Below, in pieces: positions 9,285 to 22,105 of a stretch of 64,000 nt of DNA (position 1 is the stretch's first letter; each line of letters begins with the position of its first letter). Below the pieces are notes generated by a model. It ran no database searches, was not told the origin of the DNA, and saw only the letters and a list, made by a program, of their open reading frames with translations. A program made the translations under genes and the position numbers. The stretch comes from Promerops cafer (taxonomy: Eukaryota; Chordata; Aves; Passeriformes; Nectariniidae): the NCBI GenBank assembly GCA_013398275.1, contig VZSE01002451.1:555776-619775 (forward strand). Reading direction: 5' to 3'.

Positions 9285-12200
9285 CTGTGGTTGGAAAAAA
9301 AAAGAGTTCAAGTGAAACAGTTTCCTAGACACATTAAAGGGTTTAGAAAAGGCAGCTTGTAACAAGCATGTCAAATTCTCAACCCTGAGGCTGCTTGTGT
9401 TTTTCAAAGTAGAATTTAATATTTCAATTTGAATTGAAGGGATTACATACCTGGATGTATTTCGTGTAGGTGATAACTACTATGTTTACATAACTAATTG
9501 CTAACTAATTGCCTATTTAAGCAGCAAATCTTGTTCCATAGCATATCAGATCCTAGAGCCAGGTGATAAGTACTTCCAGTCCCTGGGAGACTGTAGAGGA
9601 CAAATTTTGATCTCCACAGATCTGCACATTAATCCTCTGTTCAACAACTCCTGTAGAATATGGGAATAGTTTATGGGAAGTCCATTTCACTCCATCACAC
9701 TAGAAATACAGGATGCTGTTTCAGTGCATCAAGATTTTCTTTTACTAACTAATAATCTAAAGAAAAATCTACATCAAATATAGTTGCCCAAACAGGTAAT
9801 GTAATTATCCTTCTCCTGAAGTCATAATGAGTTACTGGCAAATATTCTGGAAGGTAAGAGGGAAAAGGCAAGCAGGTGACTGCAGCTAAGCTTTCCAGGT
9901 TTCCTTGCTAGTGGCACTAAAGAGCAGCTATTTCTGTGTACAGGACACAGAATTACCCCCTGCTCTCCACCAAGTGCCACATGAGGTAACTGCCTCAGCA
10001 GCGCCAAAGAAAGAGTAGACAAGTTATTCATTTATTTTCTTTTGTTTATTTTTTAACCTCCCATAGATGCCAGGTACCCAATGTGTCAAAGAGTTCACAT
10101 GGACAACCTTTCCTGCCTCCACAACAGCAGGCAAAGCCAGCAGGAGGAAGGACAGAATGTCTGGATCAGGCCTGTGACGGAGACAGTGGAAAACAAGAGC
10201 AGTGATGGTAACACGATCCCACTGAGAAAGAAACCAGGGACAATCAGGGAGAAGGGACAAGCAGGAAACACATTCAAAAGTAAAAACCAGACAGCATCAG
10301 GAGAGTGAATGGAACAAGAACTAGAAAGGAATAACCCAAAAGAAAGAACTGAGGAGATGGTATATCATCCAAGAACAAAATTAATGTATGCACACAAGTG
10401 TGCTTCCAGCTCTCTCACTGCATTTGCTATTTGTAGGATTAGACCTGTTTTAAAAAAGTAAATGTGTCATTCACTTTCATAATGGGTCAAAGCTATTAAG
10501 CCAAGGGAACAGCAATTGTACAGAGCTTAACCTTTAAAGTTCACAGACAGCACGCGGGCTGGACTTAGTAATGTTCTGGAGAGCAGCAGGACAATTTACA
10601 GGAACAGAACACTGCTTAGAAAAAAACCACATACTGGTGTTTGGGAAATAAAGGGCCACCCTTCTCCAACCCCCTACTAAACACTTAGTCCTCAGCTTGT
10701 CTTTATGGGAAGTTGTATTTTAGCAGACCTGAATATCAGCTTCTGAAACTGTGGTCACCCAATCCAGCACTGTGCAAGGAAGCCTGATGTAATTCCCATC
10801 TAGCAAATGATGCCCTGTTTAAATACTTCAGGTTTTGGAGAAGGGATGTTGAAAGGTCTACATGAAAAGACACAAATTATTCAGAAGCATTTTTTAGGAA
10901 TTAAACTGTTAATTATACAGCTTCTGTAAAAAACACCCATGCAGAAAATAGAACCATTTCCTACAGAAAACAAGTGTGCAGTTATAAAGACAGTGCTCAC
11001 AGTAACAGAGTGGGAATGAACTTTCAGTATAATAAAGGCAGACTGAGTATAACATAACCACCCAATTGCTGGGCATTCAAGGACTACAGTTCAGCCTCCA
11101 ATTGTAGCCAAGGAAAGCAACATTTCAACAAATGTTACAGAAACAGAGCAACAGTTGCTTCATTCCCTGGAGGAAAGTGTCCACATTAAATAAATGCAGG
11201 GACACCAACTAGTATCTTAAGAGGTGCAGAATAGCAGTGCAGACCTTCAACTGCAGCTGAAAAACTCCACTTGCTGTTCTGCTTTCCCATCTGCATCCAA
11301 GCAATGCTGCTCAACAGTTACCTGTTTCCACACAAGTGACTGCCAGGGTCCATGACATAGAAATTCACATGGAAAGTGAAATAATACATGTTCTCCACTG
11401 TACATTTAGCTCCCACATTATCATAAATTATGCTTAGAACACATCTGGCCTATTGCTAGATGGAGTCTACCAACAGTGCAGTGAAAAGATGGTTTTACAC
11501 AAAAAATGAGTGTGGTATTTGGAATATTGCCCTAACAGTAATGGGAACTATTTGCATTGAGGGAGCATGCTTTTGGCACTTTCCAGGAATTAGAGGCAAT
11601 GAGGCTTCTTGCTTGGCAGTGCTCTGCTACTAAAACCACGTGCAGAAAGTATCAAGTTCATTTATTAATTTTAGAACACATCACATTCACATAGCTTCAC
11701 AGCTACTGTGAAACCTGTGACAGTCTCAAACACACATCCAGGCAGTTTAAAACCCAAATTCCCTCCCAAACCATTAATAAATTTAACACTCTGCATTTCT
11801 GGGAGATTACAGCTATGTTCACATTCTGTTAGTGCAGATTGAGTTGTGTTTCTTAAACCAAATCTACTACAAGAAGCAGTCTCTTTAATAACTTACTGCT
11901 GCTCTTTCATAATTAGTGTCTTTCTGCACATGAAAAAGCCCAAACTGTTCACCACCCAACTTTTAAATCAATTTGGGCACTGCTCTTTAAAGTGAGGGAT
12001 TTATTACCAGCAGCTGCTGCAGCAAGGTGAAACACCAGCTCAGTTCTTGCATCATCTTACGCTGGCTGGAGATCTGCACACAGATCTGACACTCCAACAC
12101 AGCCTGGAGAACTCACTTCTCTGCTGACACTCACAAATGCAGCACAGCCCTGAACACACATCCACAATTAATGCTCTGTCACTGAGGAGCTCGGGAACTG

Positions 12201-12363
12201 TCACTGCAAACTCTACTGACAAAGGTCCATGGAGGAAATAAAAGATTTTGAAGAAAAATTATGGTGTATGCGAAAGTAAATAGGATATCGGCCATGTCAG
12301 CCTCCCAAAAAGTGGTTTTCTGAATCTTGGCTTTGGGGAATTACATGGGGTTTGTTTGCTTGT

Positions 12364-12388
12364 TTATAAATAAATAAATAAATATATA
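12364..12388. repeat. (AAAT)n short microsatellite
   Basis: About five AAAT units run into a TATATA stretch within USP24 intron 1. Confidence 0.85.
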
Positions 12389-15296
12389 AAAAGCTATTTC
12401 CCTCCCCTCAAATAGGTGACTTCAGAATGGTGTCTGCCAGTTGATGATGATCTGCATCAGGACTCTGGCAATTCTGGCTGAACAGACTCAGCACTGGACT
12501 GGCCCCCAACATGATAAGGATTTGTACAGATGTTCTTCCATAGAATAGCAAAAAGCAAAAAAAATCCCCAACCCTATTCCTGGTAACCAATGGGTCATCC
12601 ACAGATAAACTGTCTAAAAGCCTGTTACAATCACTCTTTTCTGCAGTAGGAAGTGATGGTGCACATCATAAATCTGACTACTTCTGCAGCTGAAATACTG
12701 AGACCAACAAACTTTTACTGACAAACCTTTTAATATAGTTTTCCACGCCTTCTGAGATATCTCTTCTTGCACAAAAGCCCTGAAGATCCCCTCATTCTAA
12801 GAGTCTTGGCTCTTCTGGCTTATTTTCAAGGTGTGAAAATGCAGTTATGGCTAAATACACACACAGGCTCCCAGAAGAAATGCCCCCACAGGAACAGGCT
12901 CAAGCACTGATTCAAGATTTCCTCTCTGGGGACCTGGCAACTCCCAGATTTGCTTGCAAGGCTGAATAAACAAAAATTGTTCAACATCTGATCAGTAAAG
13001 CATTGCTTAAATCTGTAGCATAAAACCTTCTATTGAAGAGTAACACAGAACGAAGATTAGCACAAAAAGTGAAATATGAATTAACTTTAATTGCCAAAAG
13101 GTCACAGTTTAAAGCTTCAAAATGTATTCATGCAGTATTCAGCTAATTAACTCATCAAACACTATTTAACTAAAGCCACTGACAGTTACCATACCAGTCA
13201 CTTTACATAAAATAACAAGGAGTTTAAGACTTGTTTTGCTTCTAATTGGCAGCCTTAGTAATGAAATTACAGTCAAATTATGATTTAAATTCGTTAATTT
13301 GATTTTGATAGGAGGCTACCAACAGAACCTATTATCACCATAGCTAAGTCACATTATGTGCTCTTGTATCCAGTATAACTGAGAAAACAAAACCCCAAAG
13401 TCACGTTTCTTTCCAGAAGCAGCAGGATCAGACTCTCTAAGACACCAGCAGACCAAGCAGCTATCTTCACCTCATGCCTCTCAAATAAGTGATTTTCACA
13501 AAATAACCATCATTTTATAGCCAAGAAAACAGATTTTTGACGTTTCATTGCATTGTTAAAAAAAACCAACCACAAAACCTTGTTATTATGTAGCTACAAA
13601 CAGGACAAAGTTTAACTGCTCTGAAAAGCAGTAATGAAAAAAATGCATAGAGCTAGAACTAGCAGACAAAAATTTTAGGTCCACCTTTCAGTTTTTATCA
13701 TAGACATAGTCAACATAAAGAAATCAATTTTCCAATGCTACAGCTTTTCCAGCTGCCAGGTGTCAGCAGGGATGCTCCCCTCTGCCACAGAACTGATTTA
13801 CCACTCACAAGTGTTTGCAGAGCACTGCAATGCTCAGGTGGAGGCAAGGTGAGAGAAATACATCAAATACCCATAAAAACAGAGCATTTCTCTGCTCTGA
13901 TCTACTGTGCCCATCAACTTGTGGGAGAAGCTATGAATCCTGAAGTCATGACCTGACAGTCCCTCTACCAGCTGGACTATTGATTAAAGCAGCTTTTACT
14001 TTCACGCCTGGATGTCAAATCTTTTTTTCTTTTAATTAACTCCTAAAAGGGGGATATTCTGTTACCTAGAACTCAAACACAAGTGTAAAAATCCAAAGCC
14101 TTTCAAATAACTCCAAGCTAACACCTTGCACTTACACATAAACACTAAGAACAAGGTACGGAATGTTTAAAAAAATTGTCACATTTTCATACCTGTAACC
14201 TATTTGCTTTTTATAAACTTGTATTTCAGATGGTTAAAGAACTTTCAACTCTTGTTAAGTGGCAGACGTGGGAACAAAATTGGAGAGTATTTCCTAGCTG
14301 CCTGTTCCTGCACTCGGGTTGAACCCATTGGACCCACACTGCTAAGAGCAAGCTTGGCATCCTCTAGTGAAAATGTCAGTATTAGTAAGACTCAAAAAAT
14401 GGTGTCATGTATGGAATTTCCACATTATGTTTCTTATCTGGCAATAAGAAAACCCACTGTGATTTCCTGAATGTTTTACTGACAAATAGACATTTACTTG
14501 CAAAGTATTGTCACAGTTTTTAACTGTTTGAAGTCCTAAAGAGATATAGCATCTCATCCTTGAATCTTCAATCAGAGAAACATATTTGGATGCAAAAATT
14601 TTAAGTGCAGCGACAGATAGGAATGGTTTTTGTTGTTTATGTTCTGCTAAGAGAACATAAGCTTGTTGGTGAGATCCACAGATGTTTTGTTCTTTTTTCA
14701 TAGAAATGAAGCTCTTAAAATTTCTACTATGGACCACTTTACACAAACAAATGCAGTCTTGGCACAAGAAAAAAAAATGCTAGTATTTTGTCATGCTAAG
14801 ATAAAAGAGTGATACCAGTCTGCTACTAAAGGAAAATAAATCCTCCTTTACAGACTTCATGTAACTGAAGCTGATCTGGACTCTCATCTCATCATAGAGA
14901 TGCCCTAAAAAACCCTAATTTATTTAGTGAACTTTCTCACAGAAGGTTTTAGACACTGACCATAACTGAGTTGCACAAGGACACCATCAAGGATGCACGT
15001 TCAGACTAAACCCTGGGTAGGTGTAACGATTATAACAAATTGTAACTACAAAAACCCCATAGCTCCACCTTCCCTCTGCCCCCTACCTCACAACCAAGAA
15101 CTGTGTAAGACTGGGAATGAAAACACAATATGAATTCGAAAAATAAATTCAGCAAAGCTGAGGATTAACTCAGAGCTTCTGAAAACATGGGTTGTACTCT
15201 CTCCCTGATTTCCAGGGTTGATGGTGTGATGTTACCAGGCAATACTCCCAATGTACTTGTCTACTTGTTCAAAGATAAACATAGTCCTGAGCACCA

Positions 15297-15318
15297 CAAC
15301 AAAACAAAACAAAACAAC
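15297..15318. repeat. (AAAAC)n short microsatellite
   Basis: About four AAAAC units occur within USP24 intron 1. Confidence 0.85.
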
Positions 15319-18300
15319 TGAGGCTCTGTAAAAACAGCACTTGAATTAAAACCTCCATTTAACTTGAAAAATACAAGGAGCCTCTTTGCCCTTTTATACT
15401 GCTATTACCACAGTATTCAGGGAAATCTGAGGCAGAGATTCACTACAACCACTTTTGGCAAGGCATTTTGAAGTCTGATAAGTTGTAGGTGAGGGAGAGG
15501 TCATGGAAAGCACTGTTAGGAATGCCATTCATAAGGAACCAAGGAAAGCACTTATCTTCCATGTGTTTTTACTATTGTCTGTGGATATATTTAAAAACTT
15601 ACTCCATTAGTGTAACTACAAACAGCCAGACTCGGAGTCAACACCATTATTCCTCCCAACCCTTGAGTTTTCGTAAGCACAAAACCTCATGCTTGTTCCA
15701 AATAACTCAGAATAACTTGGTGTGATATCAGATAAACGTGCTTTAAAACAAGAAAACAATGAATCACAAACGCTTAACATTTCAGTACTTAAAATTAAGT
15801 CAATACTTGGATCTCCCTTTGCCAGAACACCAGGAATTAATAGAGAAGTGCTGCAGAACCACTACATAAAGTATTTACCGTAACATTTTAGCAACCAAAG
15901 GTCAGGCTTTGGAAAGGAAAATTAATTCAATAATGCTGCTAAACACTCATCTATACTTCTGTTCTACTGATGTATAGCGAGACAGAAACCAGACCTGACA
16001 AAGCAGCTGATTTTGACAGCGTATAATTCCAAAATTGTGACTAACTAATATGAAAAAATCTTTAAATGCCTCTCAAGATCATTCTGCTGGGCATCAGAAA
16101 AGCCAGAACTGTTGTAAAGTAGTGGCAGGAAGATCAAGTGGCAAGAAACACTGTGAACATTGGCTTTTAAAATTAATTTTTAATTTGGCCCCTGAAACAT
16201 ACATACCAAAGGCTATTCCTACAGCAGCACAAATACATGGTTTTTTCAAAATAAAAGCTTACAAAAGAAACAGGCACTTCCTCTTTGCCCTCCTCTTACA
16301 AAGAGCTACTGTTCCTTAATCCAAAAGCAATCCAAATGATTTGCTGGAATTAACTTCTAACACTGGCTAATTTGTTTTTATTCTCATTCTTCCTCAGTAT
16401 TTCACTTCCTTATTAAACAGCTGCCACAGAATAGCACTGTAAGCTGGGAAGATGACCAAAAAATGCTTCCAGAGGACATTATACCAGAGACACTTCCTGC
16501 CCAGCTGAGATTTTGGCTGTACAGAGCTGTCTCCCACCTTCACTGACCCTGCAGGCATCACCTTCACCAATGAACCAGTAATTACAGAGTGCTCCTCTCA
16601 ATCCAGCAATTACTCTAACGATCACATTACATGATAATGACTTTGTGAGTTATTCAAAACAAAGCTTACATTTAAAATTAACCAGCTGCACCTCTCAGCA
16701 TCACCCCTACTTCCCTAACTTCATGTAGCATCTCTATTAGTCTGTGTTATATCAAGAATGAAACCCAGAGTATTTTCTTTCAAATGCTTTCAAGGAAGTG
16801 TTAATGGAATCAGAATATAGAAAGAGGTTCCACACCAGGGCCACTCATTTTTGAAAACAGTGATGCTGAAAACCAGCAGTGCTAAAATACTAATTCCACT
16901 TGACATTCTGATGGCATCCAGCCAGGGACTTGATGCCAGAATCCACCACAGAGCTTTATTTGATTGCTTAATTGTTTTACAAGGCCAATTCGTAGACAAG
17001 CCACACTGTAAAACTTCCACATGAGAATGCAAGAAATACTCACTTTTGCAAAGCTCAAGACTACTTACAAGAGAGGAGACTGACTTTAAATGTGCAGAAT
17101 TGTAGCGTGAAATCCATCTCATTTGCTTGAAGGCTAAATACCTTCTTTGTCTTTAAATAAATACAGCTCCTTCCATTCAAAGATCAAAGAACTTCACAAG
17201 CCTAACGTCCATGGTTCTCCTAATAAAGCACACCCCATTATCCTCATTTTACACATTAAAAGCTAAACCAGAGGTTAAGTTACACACCCACCGTGACGCA
17301 GCACATCTGTGGCAGAACTGCTTTCAGTCCTGAGCTTTAATAATGAGGAGAGGTAGGGTTTGAACACCACAGTTCTGCAGCATGACTAGTGAGAATGTTC
17401 CTGGCACTGATACTTGCTACAGTTTCTGGCCTGTTTTTTTGTTTTTCCCCACAAAATCCCTTCTCTTGCAGTCAAACAGCACCTCAAAAGCAATCTTGGA
17501 CAAGTTTTATTATAAACCTTACCTAGTAAAATCTGGCATGTATGAGCTTTAGATCCAGTTCAACTAAAAAAACATAAATCAAAAGAGCACATGCTGAAGG
17601 GGACAGGAATAGCCAGGGGGTAATATAATCTGTTCATCACAATTTAGCTAAAAGGTCATAGTAATGGCTCTCAGAAGCTTTTTAAAAAGAAAATTAAGGT
17701 TGTTTTAGTGAAGGTTATACAAACCATTGATATACATTTAATATTTTTACCTGCCCCTCCCCACAATTTCAAGTTTTCTGGTCACAATCCCCACATTTGT
17801 TTAGTCTCCTCCTCTCCACTCCGTTCCTCTCAAACTCATTAAAGGCAGCAATTGTGGCACTTGTGGCAATTCATGGACACACTGACAGACGTTGTCATCA
17901 CACTCATTTATAGCCTTGTCTTAAATTGTAAGGATTTAGCAGCAGTTCATAAAGCAGCTTATCTGTCAGTCAGACGAAGAGACGAGCACAGCATCCTTCA
18001 CCCGTCTCCCTCAGCACAGAATCACACTGTGACAATCTGCATGTTGCCTAAGGAATAAACACAGAAACCCCACGTTCTTGCCAAATTGCAAGATTTACTT
18101 CTGTCAACAGACATAAACACAGAAGTTATGTCAAACACACACCTCCTGCAAAAGCAGGTGACCTCAGTCTATCAGTGTGGTTTGGTGCTACAAAGGGCAA
18201 AACTTCCAGCCAGCTGTAAACCTCAAGGTGAACTTCCCACGGTTTCAGGAAGACTGCACAAATGAACTGAAGCCCCCTTGGAATTTCCAGGTTTGTCTGG

Positions 18301-21279
18301 CCTTTTCCTTTTGATGAGCCAAGTGTGGTCATGCTACCAGCATCAATGCCAAAGGCACACCACAGCTATTAATCTAAAACTGAAGCAATTGGGAAACACC
18401 AGCCTGCTGGAATTGAAGTTTTAACCTTATGAAATTTAAATTTATGCACACCTTCACCTCAAGCCTCATACAGAAAGCAAGCACAGGGCATATGTTGGGC
18501 CAGCTCACAGCAGCTATCTTGCTTCTGGGCCAGTTACTCCAAATTCAGGCTTCTTTAACACTTTCAGACAGCCCTGAAGACCAGCAGTCTGGACCACTGA
18601 AAGAGGATTCACACTGATTTTTAAATTCTTATATAAAGAAAACATGTTTTAACTAGTATGATATGTATCTGGTTGCTGTGCTCCTCTCAAAGAAAACCAC
18701 TAGACAAGCCTTTCTTTGATCCACAAGAATGCTGAACAGATTCTAACATTATGTAATAGAGACCAAATAAGCATATGCAAACATAATGGATTCATTACTG
18801 ATTAGGGAAAATGTAAAGTGCTTAATCATTCATAGACCTATTCTTATATGCATGCTAAAGTGTGTTCAGCCAAAAAAAGCACGTAAATTCAAAGTACAGA
18901 CCAGTTATATGCATCTTGAAGAATGCTTCAGTCATTCTTGTTATTTTTAAATTATAACATCTAATCCTAACTTTTGTTCATGAAGCATTAGACTGGAACA
19001 TTTTACTCGGGGGAAAATTTCTAAGAATTCTTCTCCTGTGATTTATCTCCTCTTTATCTCCTGTTGCTGATATATAAAATCCAAAAATCTAACACACCAC
19101 TTCCTCCCCACTGAATAAAAGTTAAAACTGGTATTATGAAGAGAAAGAGGAATACACTCTTCAAGAGCTGTTAGAAAGAGAGATGATACTGAGAGGAAGA
19201 AAACCAGAAATAACATCTGAATTACCACAAGACAGCATGGGGTACAATATGTTTCACCATAATGTGTATGACTACAATGAATAATATAGCTGCTTCTGCA
19301 ATGGCATTCTGAACAGCTTCATATGCCATAAGCTTCTGCTGAATGGAAAACTACTGATTAACCTGATTAATTACTGATTAACCACTTAAAGAATAGCTGT
19401 AGCTTATTAAATGTAATGCTAGATTACAGCTGACAAATAAAAAAACCCAAGAACTGGTTATGCATCACTTTCCCCCTTTCATAAAATATATGTCAAAAGG
19501 TGTTAAATTGTACTGCAGTGTTAGACAAATACGCACAGGCAACAATTCCAGTCTCAGGACTTTTATAGATGTAACTCTTTTATTACAAAAATCCCGTTTT
19601 GCATACACGTGCAGTTGACAGATGCTCACATGCAAATGAATCCAATTACTAAATTGAGGCACGAATTTATATAAAGTTTCATGTAGCAAGACACCCCAAT
19701 CCTTCTGAAATGCCTGCTCTGTGCAGTGATTTACCTACATTGAAATGTTTTGACTTCCCTCCTCTAGGTTAAAATGAACACAAGTCAGAGCAAACAAGAA
19801 CATGAGTGGCAAAGGAAGCTATTATATAGCTTAAGTAAATTTGATCAGAAATACAGGATGAAATAATGGGGGGCGGGAGAATCCTCTGAGAGTTGTCAAA
19901 GTGCCATTTGTAACGGGAACAAGAGCAGGGAAAAAAGTGCTTCTCTGAAGTTTACACTGACAGCTTCACTTGAAATGTCACACTGACAAGCCAGACTGTC
20001 CCAGCTATAACTACATCCAACCCAAATGCCAACAAGAACTCTCATTCACTCTCAATCCTTCCCAGGAAAGGCTGGAAAACAGCTCCCTGGTGCTTCGGTC
20101 AAGGCAGTTAAGGAGCGGCTCCGCTTCTGCGCGGCACACGTGCCATGCCACGGATCACCTTACTCCACAAGCACACACCAGCAGCTTAGAGGAGCTCAGG
20201 ATCTAACCCAGTTAACTCAGCGAGCAGGATCACCTATCTTTATTCTGCAGGGCTGGACGTCAGAACGCCGAGGCTACGGATACGGATGATCTGTGCAAGT
20301 GTAGTTACGCACCACATGTGCCCATGGATTCTTCATGGATGTATTTATAGACAGACACATACACATGCATGCACAGAAAGGGAGCGCTTTCCTGGCACAG
20401 AAAACCCTCAGGATACCCTTCACTGGAGCCTGGGAGGGTACATGAGGTTCCCTGGTTTTATTCATGAGCTTAAGCATCTGCTTTTGACCACTTCTTGAGA
20501 CAGAGACTGCGCAAGGTGGCCCTTTGGTATCACACAGAGGGGCTTTCTACTGTTCTCACTCCCACGAGTCCCACAGTCTGGACACTACTAATAAACACTT
20601 TTCTTCTGAGTGCTCTGTGAAGTTTTGGGAAAAAGACCAGGAGGAGGAGAAGGCTTTATGGGAAAGCACTACAAGACTGTTCCAGACAGCAAGGAGAGCA
20701 CCATGAGTGTATCTGCTGGCTGAAGGGTTCCAAGTTCTGGAAGAGGATGGGAGAGAGAGAAAGGCAAACAAGGAGGAAGGAGAGGACCTGGGAAAGGCTG
20801 GCATTCTCCAGCACTTCTATTTACTTCAGTTTTATTTTACATCACAGCCCTAAGTCATGAGTTAAAGCTCTGTTCTCAAAAACATTCGACCTCACTGGGT
20901 TCCGATTTCAGAACTTACGCTCAGCTTATCCAAATAGAACTGTACGTAAAGTCATAGCCACACTGCGCTTTCCTTCACATTGTGCAAACAATTAAAAAAA
21001 AATAGACAGCCCTTAGTCACCGGCATTATGCAAGAAGGCACAAGACGGAGAGCGAAAAGCAGAGCCCTACGGTAGCCACACATTCCTGGAATGCCAAGGA
21101 AAACCCTGGGTGCGCTTCACCTTGCAGCGATCGCAGGGAACGGGCTCGGGAGCGCGCCGGGCGGGCGGCAGGCAGGGAGTGCGGGGGGATGAGGAGCCCC
21201 GGCCCGGGGAGTGACGGCGGGTCCCCGGGCACCTCCCGCCGGCCCCACGCCCGGGACGACCCCCGCCCGCGGGGCCCCG

Positions 21280-21521
21280 NNNNNNNNNNNNNNNNNNNNN
21301 NNNNNNNNNNNNNNNNNNNNNNNNNNNNNNNNNNNNNNNNNNNNNNNNNNNNNNNNNNNNNNNNNNNNNNNNNNNNNNNNNNNNNNNNNNNNNNNNNNNN
21401 NNNNNNNNNNNNNNNNNNNNNNNNNNNNNNNNNNNNNNNNNNNNNNNNNNNNNNNNNNNNNNNNNNNNNNNNNNNNNNNNNNNNNNNNNNNNNNNNNNNN
21501 NNNNNNNNNNNNNNNNNNNNN
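21280..21521. other. Assembly gap (242 N), probably hiding USP24 exon 1
   Basis: A run of N sits inside the CpG island. Neither flank encodes the USP24 UBA domain or the VVDAE-type end expected just before exon 2, so exon 1 and its donor must lie within the unsequenced part. From memory, human exon 1 encodes roughly 108 residues (about 324 nt of coding sequence), more than 242 bases. Either the gap size is an estimate or the Gly/Pro-rich linker is shorter here. Confidence 0.75.
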
Positions 21522-21640
21522 CGGCCCGGAAGCGGCGGCGAAGCCCCGGCCGGGGAGCGCCCGCCAGGCCCGCGTCACGGGAGGCGGGGGCGATGAATGG
21601 ACCGGCGAGGGGAGGGGGCGTGGCCGAGTGGGCGCGTGAG
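21522..21640 (-). promoter_or_regulatory. USP24: Probable USP24 core promoter
   Basis: Just upstream of the gap on the minus strand are typical CpG-promoter motifs. There is an ETS-type CTTCCGG (plus 21526-21532 reads CCGGAAG), a CGTGACGCG CRE-like half site near 21573-21579, and a KLF/Sp-type GGGGGCGTGG at about 21614-21623. No TATA box is seen. This fits a TATA-less housekeeping promoter, with exon 1 starting in or next to the gap. The exact start site cannot be read from sequence. Confidence 0.6.
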
Positions 21641-21660
21641 GGCGGGCGGTGTTGTGAGGG

Positions 21661-22105
21661 GAGCGGGGACCCGGACCGGGACCGGGACGGGGACCGGGAC
21701 GGGGACCGGGATGGGAACGGTGAACGGGCACGGGGACCAGCACGGGGACGACGACCGGCACGGGGACCGGGATGGGAACGGGAACGGAGATGGGAACCGG
21801 GACCGGGACGGGGACCGGGGACGGGGACCGGGACCGGGGTGGGGACGGGNNNNGGACGGGGACCGGGACCGGGATGGGGACGGGGACGGGGACCGGGACC
21901 GGGATCGGGATCGGGATGGGAACGGGAACGGGAATGAGGATGGGGACCGGGATGGGAACGGGAACGGAGATGGGAACCGGGACGACGATGTGGACCGGGA
22001 TCGGGACCGGGGATGGGGACTGGGACGAGGATGTGGACCAGGATTAGGACCCAGGATGGGTATGCGGACCGGGGCCGCGATCGGGATCAGGACGGGGGCC
22101 GGCGC
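21661..22105. repeat. GGGACC-type GC-rich hexanucleotide minisatellite
   Basis: The plus strand is an almost pure array of 6-base units GGGACC, GGGACG, GGGATG and GGGAAC, with a 4-N break at 21850-21853. It decays into variants after about 22000. A block of about 41 bp at 21762-21802 recurs at 21942-21982, exactly 180 bases (30 units) away, so units have been duplicated in blocks. The array gives long dipeptide-repeat ORFs in several frames (Asp-Arg and Gly-Thr on plus, Pro-Val and Arg-Ser on minus). These are repeat artefacts rather than genes. Confidence 0.93.

Larger units (their letters stand above)
9285..21279 (-). other. USP24: USP24 intron 1 (about 12 kb)
   Basis: This is a long first intron between the CpG island and exon 2. 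It is AT-rich over most of its length. I found no convincing exon, tRNA or large transposon. Short simple repeats occur at 12364-12388 (AAAT)n and 15297-15318 (AAAAC)n. The last 1.2 kb becomes CpG-richer toward the promoter. Minus-strand ORFs here (for example 14405-14767 and 16790-17122) show no recognisable protein and no supporting splice frame. Confidence 0.8.
1..21760 (-). other. USP24: USP24 gene, 5' part (promoter to intron 10)
   Basis: USP24 is a giant deubiquitinase of the C19 cysteine protease family. It removes ubiquitin from substrate proteins in the cytoplasm and nucleus. Nine successive minus-strand exons match my memory of vertebrate USP24 nearly residue for residue, in the right order, with intact GT-AG splice sites and continuous reading frame. 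They cover about 301 residues of the N-terminal alpha-helical region. The N-terminal UBA domain (exon 1) is hidden by an assembly gap, and the catalytic USP domain lies beyond the left edge of the window. Right-hand limits are set by the CpG island and are approximate. Identification is by recognised protein sequence, not by a database search. Confidence 0.96.

Noticed and set aside
14405..14767. 120-residue minus-strand ORF inside USP24 intron 1, considered as an extra exon or retrocopy
   Set aside because: No family resemblance, no matching acceptor/donor pair in USP24 phase, and no poly-A tail or target duplication seen.
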